In this document: positions 1-7,497 of the stretch, one piece after another | Numbering within the stretch: the first letter of the stretch is position 1 | Layout: each line of letters opens with the position of its first letter | Assembly: GCA_024223125.1 (NCBI GenBank) | Contig: JAAEOP010000111.1 | Span: 1-12,012, forward strand | Direction of reading: 5' to 3' | From: Chloroflexota bacterium | GTDB taxonomy: Bacteria > Chloroflexota > Anaerolineae > Promineifilales > Promineifilaceae | Length of the DNA stretch: 12,012 nucleotides | The notes under the pieces: generated by a model | What the model was told of the DNA's origin: nothing | The model's input: the letters and a program-made list of their open reading frames with translations, nothing else | Databases searched by the model: none | Made by a program: the position numbers and the translations under genes

Positions 1-20
1 ACTTGCATACTTGCATACTT
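1..20. repeat. Short tandem repeat, 2.5 copies of ACTTGCAT
   Basis: The first 20 bases are two and a half perfect copies of the 8-mer ACTTGCAT. The array may extend left of the window edge. It lies just beyond the gnd stop codon, so it belongs to the downstream intergenic space. No function can be read from it. Confidence 0.75.
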
Positions 21-22
21 CC

Positions 23-1480
23 TCACGCATTGTACGTACCTGACGTCACATCGCCGCCTTCGCCGGTCCAATTGGTGTGGAAGAATTGGCCGCGAGGATG
101 ATCCACACGTTCATAGGTGTGCGCTCCGAAGTAGTCTCGTTGGGCTTGTAAAAGGTTGGCCGGTAAACGGCCGTGACGATACCCATCATAAAACGATAAT
201 GCGCTAGACATGGCTGGGGTGGGAATGCCCAACTGTACCGCTTTGGCAACGACCCGCCGCCAGGCCGCCTGCGCCGCTTCTACCTGAGCCTTAAAATAGG
301 GGGCTAACAGGAGGTTGGTTAGCTGAGGATTTTCGTCAAAGGCCGCTTTAATCTTGTCTAAAAATGCGGCTCGAATAATACAACCTTCCCGCCACATCAG
401 AGCAATACCGCCGTAATTCAAATTCCAGCCTTGCTCTTGCGCGGCCGCTCGAAACAACATATAGCCCTGAGTATAGGAGATGATTTTGGAAGCATACAAT
501 GCCTGCCGCACATCTTCTACAAAGGCTGCTCTGTCGCCACCATATTGAGCTTCCGGTCCAGACAATACTTGGGCCGCCGCTACCCGTTCCTCTTTCAACG
601 CCGACAGAAAACGGGAAAAGACAGCCTCGCCAATGAGGGTTAAGGGGATGCCAAAATCGAGGGCAGACACGGCCGTCCACTTTCCCGTTCCCTTTTGCCC
701 AGCCGTATCCAAAATCTTGTCCACCAACGGCCCGCCATCCTCATCCTTAAAGGCCAGAATTTCGGCCGTAATTTCGATGAGGTAAGAGCTTAAATCGCCC
801 TCATTCCAATCAGCAAAAATAGGACTCATTTCAGCCGGAGTCAGTCCCAATACATCTTTCAAGAGATGGTACGCTTCAGTGATCAACTGCATATCCCCAT
901 ATTCAATCCCATTGTGAACCATCTTCACAAAATGCCCGGCTCCATCTTCCCCTACCCAATCACAGCAAGGCGTCCCGTCGGCTACTTTGGCGGCAATGGC
1001 TTGCAAGATTTCCTTCATATGCGGCCAGGCGGCCGGGGAACCACCGGGCATGATGGAGGGACCGTACCGCGCTCCCTCTTCACCGCCGGAAACACCACTG
1101 CCAATGAACAACAGCCCTTTTTCTTCCAACTCATGGGTGCGGCGGATGGAGTCGGGGTAATGGGAGTTGCCGCCATCAATAATGATGTCTCCTTCTTCTA
1201 AATAAGGCAGCAGCGATTCGATTACCAGGTCTACCGGCCGTCCCGCTTTTACCATGAGCATGAGGCGACGCGGCCGTTTGAGATGGCTGACCAGTTCTTC
1301 CAGAGTGTAAGCAGGAATTACGGCCGTGCCCTGCGCTGGGCCGTTCAAAAATTCATCGGTTACGGCCGTGGTGCGGTTATACACCGCCACCGTGTAACCA
1401 TGATCGTTCATATTCAAAACTAGGTTCTGGCCCATCACGGCCAGCCCAATTAGAGCAATGTCTGCTGTGGGGATTGTCAT
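23..1480 (-). CDS. gnd: 6-phosphogluconate dehydrogenase, decarboxylating
   Basis: This cytosolic enzyme oxidatively decarboxylates 6-phosphogluconate to ribulose 5-phosphate, making NADPH in the oxidative pentose phosphate pathway. The 485 residues match the full-length bacterial family. The N-terminal Rossmann motif GLAVMGQNL is at about 12-20, with YNRT (34-37) in the coenzyme-binding region. The substrate signature [10 protein letters not shown] covers 128-137. The active-site helix [15 protein letters not shown] covers 182-196 and holds the catalytic Lys186 and the conserved His189, Asn190 and Glu193. The C-terminal FHTNW motif of the dimer arm is present. The ATG is preceded by an AGGAG ribosome binding site (1486-1490, read on the minus strand) with 5-nt spacing. 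The gene lies 31 nt downstream of pgi on the same strand, which implies co-transcription. All key residues are intact and I see no anomaly. The cofactor preference (NADP or NAD) was not resolved. Confidence 0.97.
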   Translation of the reverse strand: MTIPTADIALIGLAVMGQNLVLNMNDHGYTVAVYNRTTAVTDEFLNGPAQGTAVIPAYTLEELVSHLKRPRRLMLMVKAGRPVDLVIESLLPYLEEGDIIIDGGNSHYPDSIRRTHELEEKGLLFIGSGVSGGEEGARYGPSIMPGGSPAAWPHMKEILQAIAAKVADGTPCCDWVGEDGAGHFVKMVHNGIEYGDMQLITEAYHLLKDVLGLTPAEMSPIFADWNEGDLSSYLIEITAEILAFKDEDGGPLVDKILDTAGQKGTGKWTAVSALDFGIPLTLIGEAVFSRFLSALKEERVAAAQVLSGPEAQYGGDRAAFVEDVRQALYASKIISYTQGYMLFRAAAQEQGWNLNYGGIALMWREGCIIRAAFLDKIKAAFDENPQLTNLLLAPYFKAQVEAAQAAWRRVVAKAVQLGIPTPAMSSALSFYDGYRHGRLPANLLQAQRDYFGAHTYERVDHPRGQFFHTNWTGEGGDVTSGTYNA

Positions 1481-1500
1481 TTTTTCTCCTTGTTAGATGA

Positions 1501-1521
1501 CCGTCATCCGTCTACCGTCTA
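1501..1521. repeat. Three tandem copies of CCGTCWW overlapping the pgi stop codon
   Basis: CCGTCAT, CCGTCTA and CCGTCTA run head to tail at 1501-1507, 1508-1514 and 1515-1521. The array encodes the last residues of Pgi and its stop codon (1512-1514), then continues into the pgi-gnd spacer. It could be a replication-slippage microsatellite. No regulatory role is evident. Confidence 0.7.
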
Positions 1522-3134
1522 AACAGTAATGTTGCCAGGCCACCAGGCACATCCGCGCCCAAATGGAAACGGAAGAAGCGGCGGTTTCCGTCCAGCAAAG
1601 CTTGCCCATCCCCTAACGCCTGAGCCATTTTCAATACGCCAAAGCTCATGGCTGATTGTGGTTGACCGGCTTCATCGGGAATGGGGACATCTTGGGCCGG
1701 GTCGGAGGTGAATTGGATGAAGAGTCCACGGCCGTCGTCCCCTTTATGCAGTTGACCGGTGGAATGTAGAAAGCGCGGGCCATAGCCAACGGTAGTGGCC
1801 ACTTTGTATCTGTCGCGGATGTGGGTTCGCAGGGTTTGTAAAGCTGCGTCCGTTTCTGGCGTGGGTTGGACATACGCCTGGAGGGAAACGTAATCGCCTG
1901 GTTTTGTTTGGGAGAGGAAGGTTTGCAGATTGTCGGCCGTCCCTTCTACAGATTCACCCGCCGGAAGTTGCCCTGTTTCATGGTAAGTGGCTACCATCTG
2001 GCGAGCTAATATTTTGGCCGCTTCTACGTTGGGTTGGTCAAAGGGTTGAATGTTTAACAGGTGTCCGGCAACGGCCGTCGCCATCTCCCACATCATAAAT
2101 TGTCCTCCCAAATCATACAGGTCGTTCAGCCCAATGCCTACGGCCGGATGTCCGGCGTGTTCCAGAGTGATGAGTTGGCTGGAAGCGGCCGTACTGTGAG
2201 GCAAATGGATGTAGACAAAGAGGCGATCATGGCTATACGCTTCTGGGCCGGCCAACAGTTCCCCCACAACAGGCACAATTCCTTTGCCCTCTTTGCCGGT
2301 GGATTCGGCCACAAGCTGCTCAATCCAATCGGCCAGACTGCTAATTTCAGGTGAAAGGACGAGGGTGAGTTTGTTACGGCCGTACTGCGCCAATGTCCCT
2401 ATTATCACGCCCAACTTCACCGCTTCTTGAAACTGGGCGGCTGCGGCCGCTCGCGCCAACAGGTGGGCAATATCTACCCCCACCAACGCCGCCGGAACCA
2501 GACCAAACAACGATAAGACAGAGTAACGGCCGCCGATATTAGGATCATTCAAAAAGGTGTCCCGGAAGTTGAATTGGGCAGCCAAAGTTTGCAGCTTGCT
2601 GCCGGGGTCAGTAATAGCCACAAACTGCGCCCCGGCATTTTTAGCGCCGGAAAGTTCGCTGACACAATTGTAGAAATATTTGAAGGCAGACAATGTTTCT
2701 ACCGTGCCGCCAGATTTGGTGGACACAATAAAGAGCGTTTTTGCCAGGGGAAAGGTTTGGGCAAAAGCCAAAATCGCATCGGGATCAGTGCTGTCTACAA
2801 CAGCTAACTGTAAGCCATCTGCCTGAGTAAAGGTGCGGGCAAACATCTCCGGGGCCAGACTAGAGCCACCCATCCCCAACAGAAGCACATGGCTGAAGCC
2901 ATCCGCTTTTACCTGCTGTACAAAAGCGTTAATGCGTTCCAGTTCCGGCTGCATGGTTTGAGGCAGATGCAGCCAGCCCAACCGGTTAGTTATTTCGGCG
3001 GGGTCTGGTTTCCAAACGGTATGGTCGTGCTGCCAGATGCGTTCTGCGATATTGTCTCGTTCAACGGTGGCCTGGGTTTGGGCAACGGCCGTTTTAAATT
3101 CGCCCAACTCGGTTATAAATTGTATCGGATCCAT
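1512..3134 (-). CDS. pgi: Glucose-6-phosphate isomerase, type related to the Pgi half of Tal-Pgi fusions
   Basis: This cytosolic enzyme reversibly interconverts glucose 6-phosphate and fructose 6-phosphate. Sugar-isomerase (SIS) fold motifs are clear: LLLGMGGSSL (84-93), the phosphate-binding STKSGGT (138-144), ITDPGSKL (174-181) and the Pgi signature GGRYSVLS (201-208). ESTGKEGKG (277-285) is the likely catalytic-glutamate segment, and LHSTGQLHK (456-464) carries the C-terminal catalytic lysine. The overall style, including a FDQPNVEAAK segment, resembles the C-terminal half of bifunctional transaldolase/Pgi proteins rather than E. coli Pgi; here it stands alone at 540 residues with no transaldolase domain. 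The ATG has an AAGGAAA ribosome binding site (3142-3148) at good spacing. It is the first gene of the pgi-gnd operon. Identity is firm; the subfamily remark is from memory of motif order. Confidence 0.94.
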   Translation of the reverse strand: MDPIQFITELGEFKTAVAQTQATVERDNIAERIWQHDHTVWKPDPAEITNRLGWLHLPQTMQPELERINAFVQQVKADGFSHVLLLGMGGSSLAPEMFARTFTQADGLQLAVVDSTDPDAILAFAQTFPLAKTLFIVSTKSGGTVETLSAFKYFYNCVSELSGAKNAGAQFVAITDPGSKLQTLAAQFNFRDTFLNDPNIGGRYSVLSLFGLVPAALVGVDIAHLLARAAAAAQFQEAVKLGVIIGTLAQYGRNKLTLVLSPEISSLADWIEQLVAESTGKEGKGIVPVVGELLAGPEAYSHDRLFVYIHLPHSTAASSQLITLEHAGHPAVGIGLNDLYDLGGQFMMWEMATAVAGHLLNIQPFDQPNVEAAKILARQMVATYHETGQLPAGESVEGTADNLQTFLSQTKPGDYVSLQAYVQPTPETDAALQTLRTHIRDRYKVATTVGYGPRFLHSTGQLHKGDDGRGLFIQFTSDPAQDVPIPDEAGQPQSAMSFGVLKMAQALGDGQALLDGNRRFFRFHLGADVPGGLATLLFRR

Positions 3135-3159
3135 ATGTCAATTTCCTTATCCACTCCTT

Positions 3160-3187
3160 ACTCTAATCTGTTGCTGCCATTTGTAAA
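3160..3187 (-). promoter_or_regulatory. Possible promoter of the pgi-gnd operon
   Basis: On the minus strand TTTACA (3187-3182) and TAGAGT (3165-3160) are separated by 16 bp, matching 5 of 6 and 4 of 6 positions of the -35 and -10 consensus. They lie about 26-53 nt before the pgi ATG. The -10 is poor, so this is only the best candidate seen in the spacer. Confidence 0.3.
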
Positions 3188-3233
3188 GATGAAAAACATG
3201 ATTGAACCATGCTATTCTTTTCTATATATGACG

Positions 3234-3321
3234 CCATTCAAAACCATCAAGGCGCCCGGCACTTATAAACGAGTGTGCTACTCCAGTGGACTTGGTAATG
3301 AAGTGCCGGGCGCCTGAATGG
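3234..3321. repeat. Long interrupted inverted repeat in the pgi / NACHT spacer
   Basis: A perfect 14-bp inverted repeat, GGCGCCCGGCACTT at 3251-3264 and AAGTGCCGGGCGCC at 3301-3314, encloses a 36-nt loop. An outer 7-bp pair, CCATTCA (3234-3240) and TGAATGG (3315-3321), continues the stem after a 10-nt bulge on the left side only (3241-3250). In total 21 bp pair. It has no flanking T-run, so it is more like a dispersed palindromic element than a simple terminator. It sits in the 305-bp gene-free spacer between the divergent pgi and NACHT genes. Confidence 0.8.
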
Positions 3322-3373
3322 TTACTCTTATTGATGCGCTTAAATGGCGAACCCTTACAAAGCGTAAGATAAT

Positions 3374-3406
3374 AAGTGCGACGCACCTGCGAGGTGCGTC
3401 GCACTT
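3374..3406. repeat. Perfect 15-bp stem palindrome directly upstream of the NACHT-FGE gene
   Basis: Arms AAGTGCGACGCACCT (3374-3388) and AGGTGCGTCGCACTT (3392-3406) are perfectly complementary around a GCG triloop. The element ends 33 nt before the ATG at 3440, so if transcribed it would form a very stable hairpin in the leader. Its centre, ACCTGCGAGGT (3385-3395), recurs in the large palindrome at 7536-7624 beyond the other end of the gene. It could be a terminator-like insulator, a cruciform site or a dispersed repeat. Confidence 0.85.
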
Positions 3407-3439
3407 GATGAACACTTGATCGAACACAGAGAGGGCAAG

Positions 3440-6400
3440 ATGTCATTTACAACCGAAACCTGGCGCCAAAAAGCCGCCGACCAATTCAAACGATTCCCAC
3501 ATTGGCTCAAAAAAGGGGAGGCTCCCTTCATTGCTTACGGCACAGTGGCCGGGCTGACTCTATGGCCGCTTGTGGAAGCGGCCGCCAATGCCCCAACCAC
3601 AGAACAACTATCCCTGTCTCTCATTCTGGCTCTGGGCGGCGTCGCCGGTGGCGTGGGCGGCAATCTCATTGCCGAGCAACTGCAACGGTGGCACGACGAC
3701 GCCCAATCGCCGGATGAAGATGAGATTATCCGTTGGGCGCGGCAGCAAGCCGAACAGGAACCCCACATTCGCCAATCGCTGGACGACATTCTGGAAGCGT
3801 TCGACGCCATCCCCCAGGCGCAGGCCGGGCTATCAGACACTGACCGAGCCTGGTTTAACCAAACCCTGCAAACGGAACTGAAAGCGTTGGGTAATCTGCC
3901 TCGTTTTACGGCCGTATTCACCCAAACTGTAGATTCTGGCGCCATCGCTTTGGGGGACGCGGCCGTCGCTGTTGGCGAACGGGGCGTCAACATCGGCGGC
4001 GATGTTCATGGCCATGTTGTCACCGGCGATGAAAACCGCATTGTTGGCACAAACCAATACATTGAGAATTACCACGAAGCCGATCCCGCCGCGACCGTAG
4101 ACATCCATACTTTACGGTCGCAATACCTGCGTCGTTTGCTGGCAGCCGCCAACGCCCTCTCCCTGACCGGCATTGACCCCAAAGCGGTCAGTGACACCCG
4201 CGACACCCGCCTCAACCTGGGCGCCGTGTATACTGCCTTGCTGACAACCCGCGTAGAAAGCCTGGGCAAGACGGCCGCAGGAATAATGCCCGGCCGATCT
4301 GCCGAAAGCCGACAGACGGCCGCATTAGCCCAACTAAACCAACATCAACATCTGGTACTGTTAGGCAACCCTGGCAGCGGCAAATCCACCTTCGTCAACT
4401 TCATGACCCTCTGTCTGGCCGGGGAATGTTTGCAGCGAGAAGACGTGAATCTGCAAACGCTCACCGCCCCCCTGCCCAATGAGCGGGGAGAAGACCGGGA
4501 AGAACGACAAAGCTGGGATCACAACGCCTTGCTGCCTCTGCCCGTCGTCTTGCGCGACCTGGCCGCCCGCGGCCTGCCGCAGCCGGGGCAAACTGTCACC
4601 GCCGACCATCTATGGCATTTTTTGGAAGCAGAAAATAAAACGCAGTCGTTTGTCCCCTACCTGCGCCAAGAATTAGACGCAAAAGGGGGCTTGATTTTAC
4701 TGGACGGCCTGGATGAAGTTCCTGAAGCACAGCAGCGGCGGACGCAAATCAAACAATTGGTAGAAGATTTGGCCGCCACCTTGCCCCGCGCCCGCATTTT
4801 AGTCACCAGCCGCACTTACGCCTACCAAAAGCAGGATTGGCAGCTGGACGGGTTTCATGAGGCGGCCCTGGCTCCCTTCTCGGCCGGGCAAATTCGCCGC
4901 TTTGTAGACCGTTGGTACGCTCACATTGCCGCCCAACGGGGACTGCATGAAACTGACGCCCAGGGACGGGCACAACTGCTGAAACGGGCTATCTTTGGCA
5001 GCGGCCGTTTGCGTGAATTAGCCGAACGCCCTCTCTTATTAACATTGATGGCCAGCCTACACGCCTGGCGCGGCGGCAGCCTGCCCCAAAAACGGGAAGA
5101 ACTGTATGCCGACACGGTAGATTTACTCCTGGATTGGTGGGAAAGCCAGCGCATATTGCGAGATGAGAACGGGCAAATCATCAACATCTACCCCAGTCTG
5201 GCCGAGTGGCTGAAGATTGACCGGGACAATGTGCGCAATTTACTGCACGAGTTAGCCTTCAAGGCCCACAGCAGCCAGCCAGACACCATAGGCACGGCCG
5301 ATATTCCCGAAAGCGATCTGGTGGCCGGGTTGCTCCATTTGAGCGAAGACCCAGATGTGAAACCGGCGCGGCTGATTGAGTTCCTGAGCCAGCGGGTCGG
5401 GCTGATTGTGCCCCGCGGCGTACAAGTATACACCTTCCCCCATCGCACCTTCCAAGAATATTTGGCCGCCTGCTACCTGACCGACAATGATTACCCGGAA
5501 CAAATTGCCGCTCTGGCGCGGGACGACCCCAACCGCTGGCGGGAAGTAGCCCTGTTGGCTGGGGCCAAAGCGGCCCGGGGCAGCGCCTCTACCATCTGGT
5601 CATTGGCCGAAGCATTGTGTTACCAGGCAGTCTCTGACGCCGGCGCGAACGACCCTGACCTGTGGGGGGCGCATCTGGCCGCCCAGGCGTTAACCGAGGC
5701 TGCCAATTTACAAAAAGTCAGCCCACGTAATGAAGTGAAAGCGGCACGGGTAAAAGAGTGGCTGCTGCATATCATGATCAGCCGCCACTTACCGGCTACA
5801 GAACGGGCCGCCGCCGCCGCCAACCTGGCCGTTTTGGGCGACCCCCGTCCAGAAGTAATGACGGTGGACGGTATGCAGTTTTGCTTTGTGCCGCAAGGGG
5901 AATTCTGGATGGGGAGTGATGAAGATAACGAGTTTGACAAAGATGCTGAACGCCCTCTTCATAAAGTAGACATCAACTATGATTATTGGCTCGGCCGTTA
6001 CCCCATTACCAATGCCCAGTTTCAAACATTTGTGGACGACGGCGGCTACAAAGAGGCTGGTTATTGGACGGAGGCAAAAGCACATGGTTTTTGGAAGGAT
6101 AACCAGGCGGGTGGCTATACCTGGCTGCGGGAAAAGCAAGAATATGAGGAACAGTGGCGCGATCGGCCGTATGATTACGGCCGTCCCTTCAACCTTCCCA
6201 ATCACCCTGTCGTCGGCCTCAATTGGTATGAGATGTTAGCCTTCACCCGTTGGCTAACTGCCCGTTGGCAGACGGCCGATTGGCTGCCAGCCGGTTGGGC
6301 CATTCAATTGCCCTCTGAAGCCGAATGGGAAAAAGGAGCGCGAGGCGGCCTGACCATTCCCACCCAACCTAGCTTAAGCGGTGTAAATGCCTGGCGCCAG

Positions 6401-6883
6401 CATGACGATGTGACCATGCGCCAGAACCGGCTGTCCCCACGCCGTTTTCCCTGGGGGGACGATCCGGCCGCTGCCGAGCGGGCCAACTACGAGGAGACAG
6501 AGATTGATGGCAGCAGCGGCGTCGGCTGCTTCCCCACCGGGCGCAGCCCGTATGGGTGCGAGGAAATGGCCGGCAATGTCTTTGAATGGACACGCAGTTT
6601 GTGGGGACGATATGATCGTGAACAGTCAGAGAAGGCAGATGAAATACTCTTTGATCCCCAGTATACTTATCCGTATAAAATGGACGACGGCCGAGAGAAA
6701 TTAAACAAAGATGATTGGTGGGCGCGTGTCCTGCGGGGCGGTGTTTGGGCAGGCGGCGAAACCTGGCTGCGGTGCGCGGACCGTCTCAGGTTCTATCCTC
6801 ACTTCTGGAACGTCAACCTCGGTTTTCGTGTGTGTGTGCGTCCCCATTTTTCACCGCTGGCCTCTGATGCCTCTGATCTCTGA
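3440..6883 (+). CDS. NACHT-family STAND ATPase with C-terminal FGE-sulfatase (lectin-fold) domain; candidate DGR target
   Basis: A 1147-residue multidomain protein. Two hydrophobic stretches lie at about 32-51 and 58-78. A Gly/Val repeat-like segment follows at 182-203. The NACHT module has Walker A GNPGSGKST (309-317), Walker B LILLDGLDE (418-426) and sensor-like VTSR (455-458). The helical region ends in FPHRTFQEYLAA (666-677), typical of NACHT proteins. A SUMF1/FGE-sulfatase domain fills 811-1135, with LPSEAEWEKGARGG (957-970), MAGNVFEWTRSLW (1043-1055) and terminal LRGG...GFRV. The paired copper-binding cysteines of true formylglycine-generating enzymes appear absent, so binding rather than catalysis is inferred. 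The ATG at 3440 is chosen because GAGAGG precedes it (3429-3434); an in-frame TTG at 3416 lacks such a site. It stands alone between opposite-strand housekeeping operons. By family it would be a ligand-triggered conflict or signalling switch; the trigger and output are unknown. Confidence 0.9.
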   Translation: MSFTTETWRQKAADQFKRFPHWLKKGEAPFIAYGTVAGLTLWPLVEAAANAPTTEQLSLSLILALGGVAGGVGGNLIAEQLQRWHDDAQSPDEDEIIRWARQQAEQEPHIRQSLDDILEAFDAIPQAQAGLSDTDRAWFNQTLQTELKALGNLPRFTAVFTQTVDSGAIALGDAAVAVGERGVNIGGDVHGHVVTGDENRIVGTNQYIENYHEADPAATVDIHTLRSQYLRRLLAAANALSLTGIDPKAVSDTRDTRLNLGAVYTALLTTRVESLGKTAAGIMPGRSAESRQTAALAQLNQHQHLVLLGNPGSGKSTFVNFMTLCLAGECLQREDVNLQTLTAPLPNERGEDREERQSWDHNALLPLPVVLRDLAARGLPQPGQTVTADHLWHFLEAENKTQSFVPYLRQELDAKGGLILLDGLDEVPEAQQRRTQIKQLVEDLAATLPRARILVTSRTYAYQKQDWQLDGFHEAALAPFSAGQIRRFVDRWYAHIAAQRGLHETDAQGRAQLLKRAIFGSGRLRELAERPLLLTLMASLHAWRGGSLPQKREELYADTVDLLLDWWESQRILRDENGQIINIYPSLAEWLKIDRDNVRNLLHELAFKAHSSQPDTIGTADIPESDLVAGLLHLSEDPDVKPARLIEFLSQRVGLIVPRGVQVYTFPHRTFQEYLAACYLTDNDYPEQIAALARDDPNRWREVALLAGAKAARGSASTIWSLAEALCYQAVSDAGANDPDLWGAHLAAQALTEAANLQKVSPRNEVKAARVKEWLLHIMISRHLPATERAAAAANLAVLGDPRPEVMTVDGMQFCFVPQGEFWMGSDEDNEFDKDAERPLHKVDINYDYWLGRYPITNAQFQTFVDDGGYKEAGYWTEAKAHGFWKDNQAGGYTWLREKQEYEEQWRDRPYDYGRPFNLPNHPVVGLNWYEMLAFTRWLTARWQTADWLPAGWAIQLPSEAEWEKGARGGLTIPTQPSLSGVNAWRQHDDVTMRQNRLSPRRFPWGDDPAAAERANYEETEIDGSSGVGCFPTGRSPYGCEEMAGNVFEWTRSLWGRYDREQSEKADEILFDPQYTYPYKMDDGREKLNKDDWWARVLRGGVWAGGETWLRCADRLRFYPHFWNVNLGFRVCVRPHFSPLASDASDL
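6731..6829 (+). other. DGR variable-region-like segment at the 3' end of the NACHT-FGE gene
   Basis: Residues 1098-1130 follow the pattern LRGGxW, RCADR, a short variable-looking stretch, then GFRV, as at the end of lectin-fold DGR variable proteins. In the 12 codons at 6785-6820, eight end in C as NNC (CTC, TTC, CAC, TTC, AAC, GTC, AAC, CTC) and one is TAT. The rest are AGG, CCT and TGG. This is what adenine-specific mutagenesis of AAC/AAT template codons would leave. Ordinary FGE domains share the framework, and no template repeat or reverse transcriptase lies in the window, so this remains an inference. Confidence 0.45.
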
Positions 6884-6892
6884 ATCTCTGAT
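6862..6892. repeat. Four CTCTGAT-like units spanning the NACHT-FGE stop codon
   Basis: CTCTGAT at 6862-6868 and 6871-6877, CTCTGAA at 6878-6884 and CTCTGAT at 6886-6892 form a degenerate tandem array. It encodes the end of the SDASDL tail and supplies the TGA stop at 6881-6883. The lectin domain ends ~15 residues earlier, so the tail looks like low-complexity sequence added after the domain. Confidence 0.65.
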
Positions 6893-6894
6893 CA

Positions 6895-6963
6895 GGCGGC
6901 GAAGCCGCCCCTCTGTCCTCTGGGGGGTTCGGGGGGTCTCCCCCCGCCGCGCCGTAGGCGCGG
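6895..6963. repeat. Cluster of three tight G+C-rich hairpins after the NACHT-FGE gene
   Basis: Three perfect short-loop stems follow each other: GGCGGC/GCCGCC (6895-6909, GAA loop), G6/C6 (6931-6945, TCT loop) and CCGCGCC/GGCGCGG (6947-6963, GTA loop). A second G6 run is at 6922-6927. No T-run follows on the plus strand, so none is a textbook intrinsic terminator, although together they could end or protect the transcript. DGR targets of the Bordetella phage type carry a recognition hairpin just past the variable region, which makes the position notable. Confidence 0.7.
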
Positions 6964-7003
6964 ATCGAAAAAATTTTGCAAATTCGCAACTATACCTGTC
7001 TCC

Positions 7004-7070
7004 GTCATTCCAAAGCGCTTTTTGCTGAAGAATCCTACAATTTCAACCCCCGAAAGATTCCTCGGCAAAA
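7004..7070. repeat. Degenerate GTCATTC...GAATCC-type dispersed repeat
   Basis: GTCATTCC at 7004-7011, GAAGAATCC at 7027-7035 and GATTCCTCGGC at 7056-7066 resemble decayed parts of the dispersed intergenic repeats that begin GTCATTC and contain GAATCC. The match is loose and by eye. The 6884-7691 region has no plausible gene and is made mostly of such repeat sequence. Confidence 0.25.
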
Positions 7071-7220
7071 AAGCCGCCTCAATCTGCCAGATTGAACCAA
7101 TCTGAGCCAGATACTTAAAACAGATCATGAAATGGCTGCTACCTTTGGAAGAAGTGACTGTCACCTTTATAACCAAAAAGATTAAGGAATGAGGATTAAA
7201 TAATCCCATGAACTTTAATT

Positions 7221-7288
7221 TGTCATTCCCGTGAAGGCGGGAATCCACTCGACTAAAAAGATGGATACCTGCCTTCGCAGGTATGACA
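7221..7288. repeat. REP/BIME-like doublet of two hairpins
   Basis: A 27-bp arm at 7221-7247 and its imperfect reverse complement at 7262-7288 flank a 14-nt spacer. The termini are TGTCAT and ATGACA. Each arm is itself a hairpin: ATTCCCG/CGGGAAT (7225-7244) and ATACCTGC/GCAGGTAT around CTTC (7265-7284). This matches the widespread REP family with the consensus GTCATTCCCG...CGGGAATCCA, which when translated gives VIPAKAGI-like peptides. Such elements are non-autonomous and are thought to be moved by Y1 REP-associated tyrosine transposases (RAYT). No transposase is in the window. Confidence 0.85.
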
Positions 7289-7321
7289 AGTTCGGGGTTT
7301 AATAAAATCTCCATTCCTAAG

Positions 7322-7373
7322 GCGGAATCTGCAAAATAATTAGGAAGAAAGGACACAGTTTTGCGGATTTCGC
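7322..7373. repeat. Imperfect 15-bp inverted repeat
   Basis: Arms at 7322-7336 and 7359-7373 are complementary with two mismatches, one of which could form a G-U pair, around 22 nt. The conserved part is AATCtGCAAAA against TTTTGCgGATT. It lies between the REP doublet and a second inverted repeat, inside the gene-free island. Confidence 0.6.
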
Positions 7374-7376
7374 TTG

Positions 7377-7421
7377 AGGCGTTTTCGGATTGAAGGGTTA
7401 TTTAATTTTCCGAAAACGCCT
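7377..7421. repeat. Perfect 13-bp inverted repeat
   Basis: AGGCGTTTTCGGA (7377-7389) pairs with TCCGAAAACGCCT (7409-7421) around a 19-nt AT-rich loop. It starts 3 nt after the previous inverted repeat, so the two form a tandem pair. There is no clear T-run. It may be a small mobile palindrome or a transcript-end structure. Confidence 0.75.
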
Positions 7422-7497
7422 AACTAAAACGAGGCCGGGGAAACCTGCCAAGTGAGTATTAGTGTAACAAATGAAGTCTGGTTGCTGGGGGAAAATG

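Noticed and set aside
866..1201. 111-codon frame opposite gnd, and similar frames opposite or within pgi, NACHT-FGE and khpB
   Set aside because: All are shadows of strongly supported genes in other frames, with no domain or start signal of their own.
3416..3439. Upstream in-frame TTG start for the NACHT-FGE gene adding 8 residues
   Set aside because: The ATG at 3440 has a GAGAGG ribosome binding site at usual spacing, while the TTG sits right behind a palindrome with no such site.
3222..3446. 74-codon minus-strand frame across the pgi / NACHT spacer
   Set aside because: It reads through both palindromes and has no family resemblance.
6892..7356. 154-codon open frame on the minus strand in the gene-free island
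   Set aside because: Its product is a chain of translated repeats, including the VIPAKAGI-type REP peptide, and it runs through three G+C hairpins. There is no ribosome binding site or recognisable domain.
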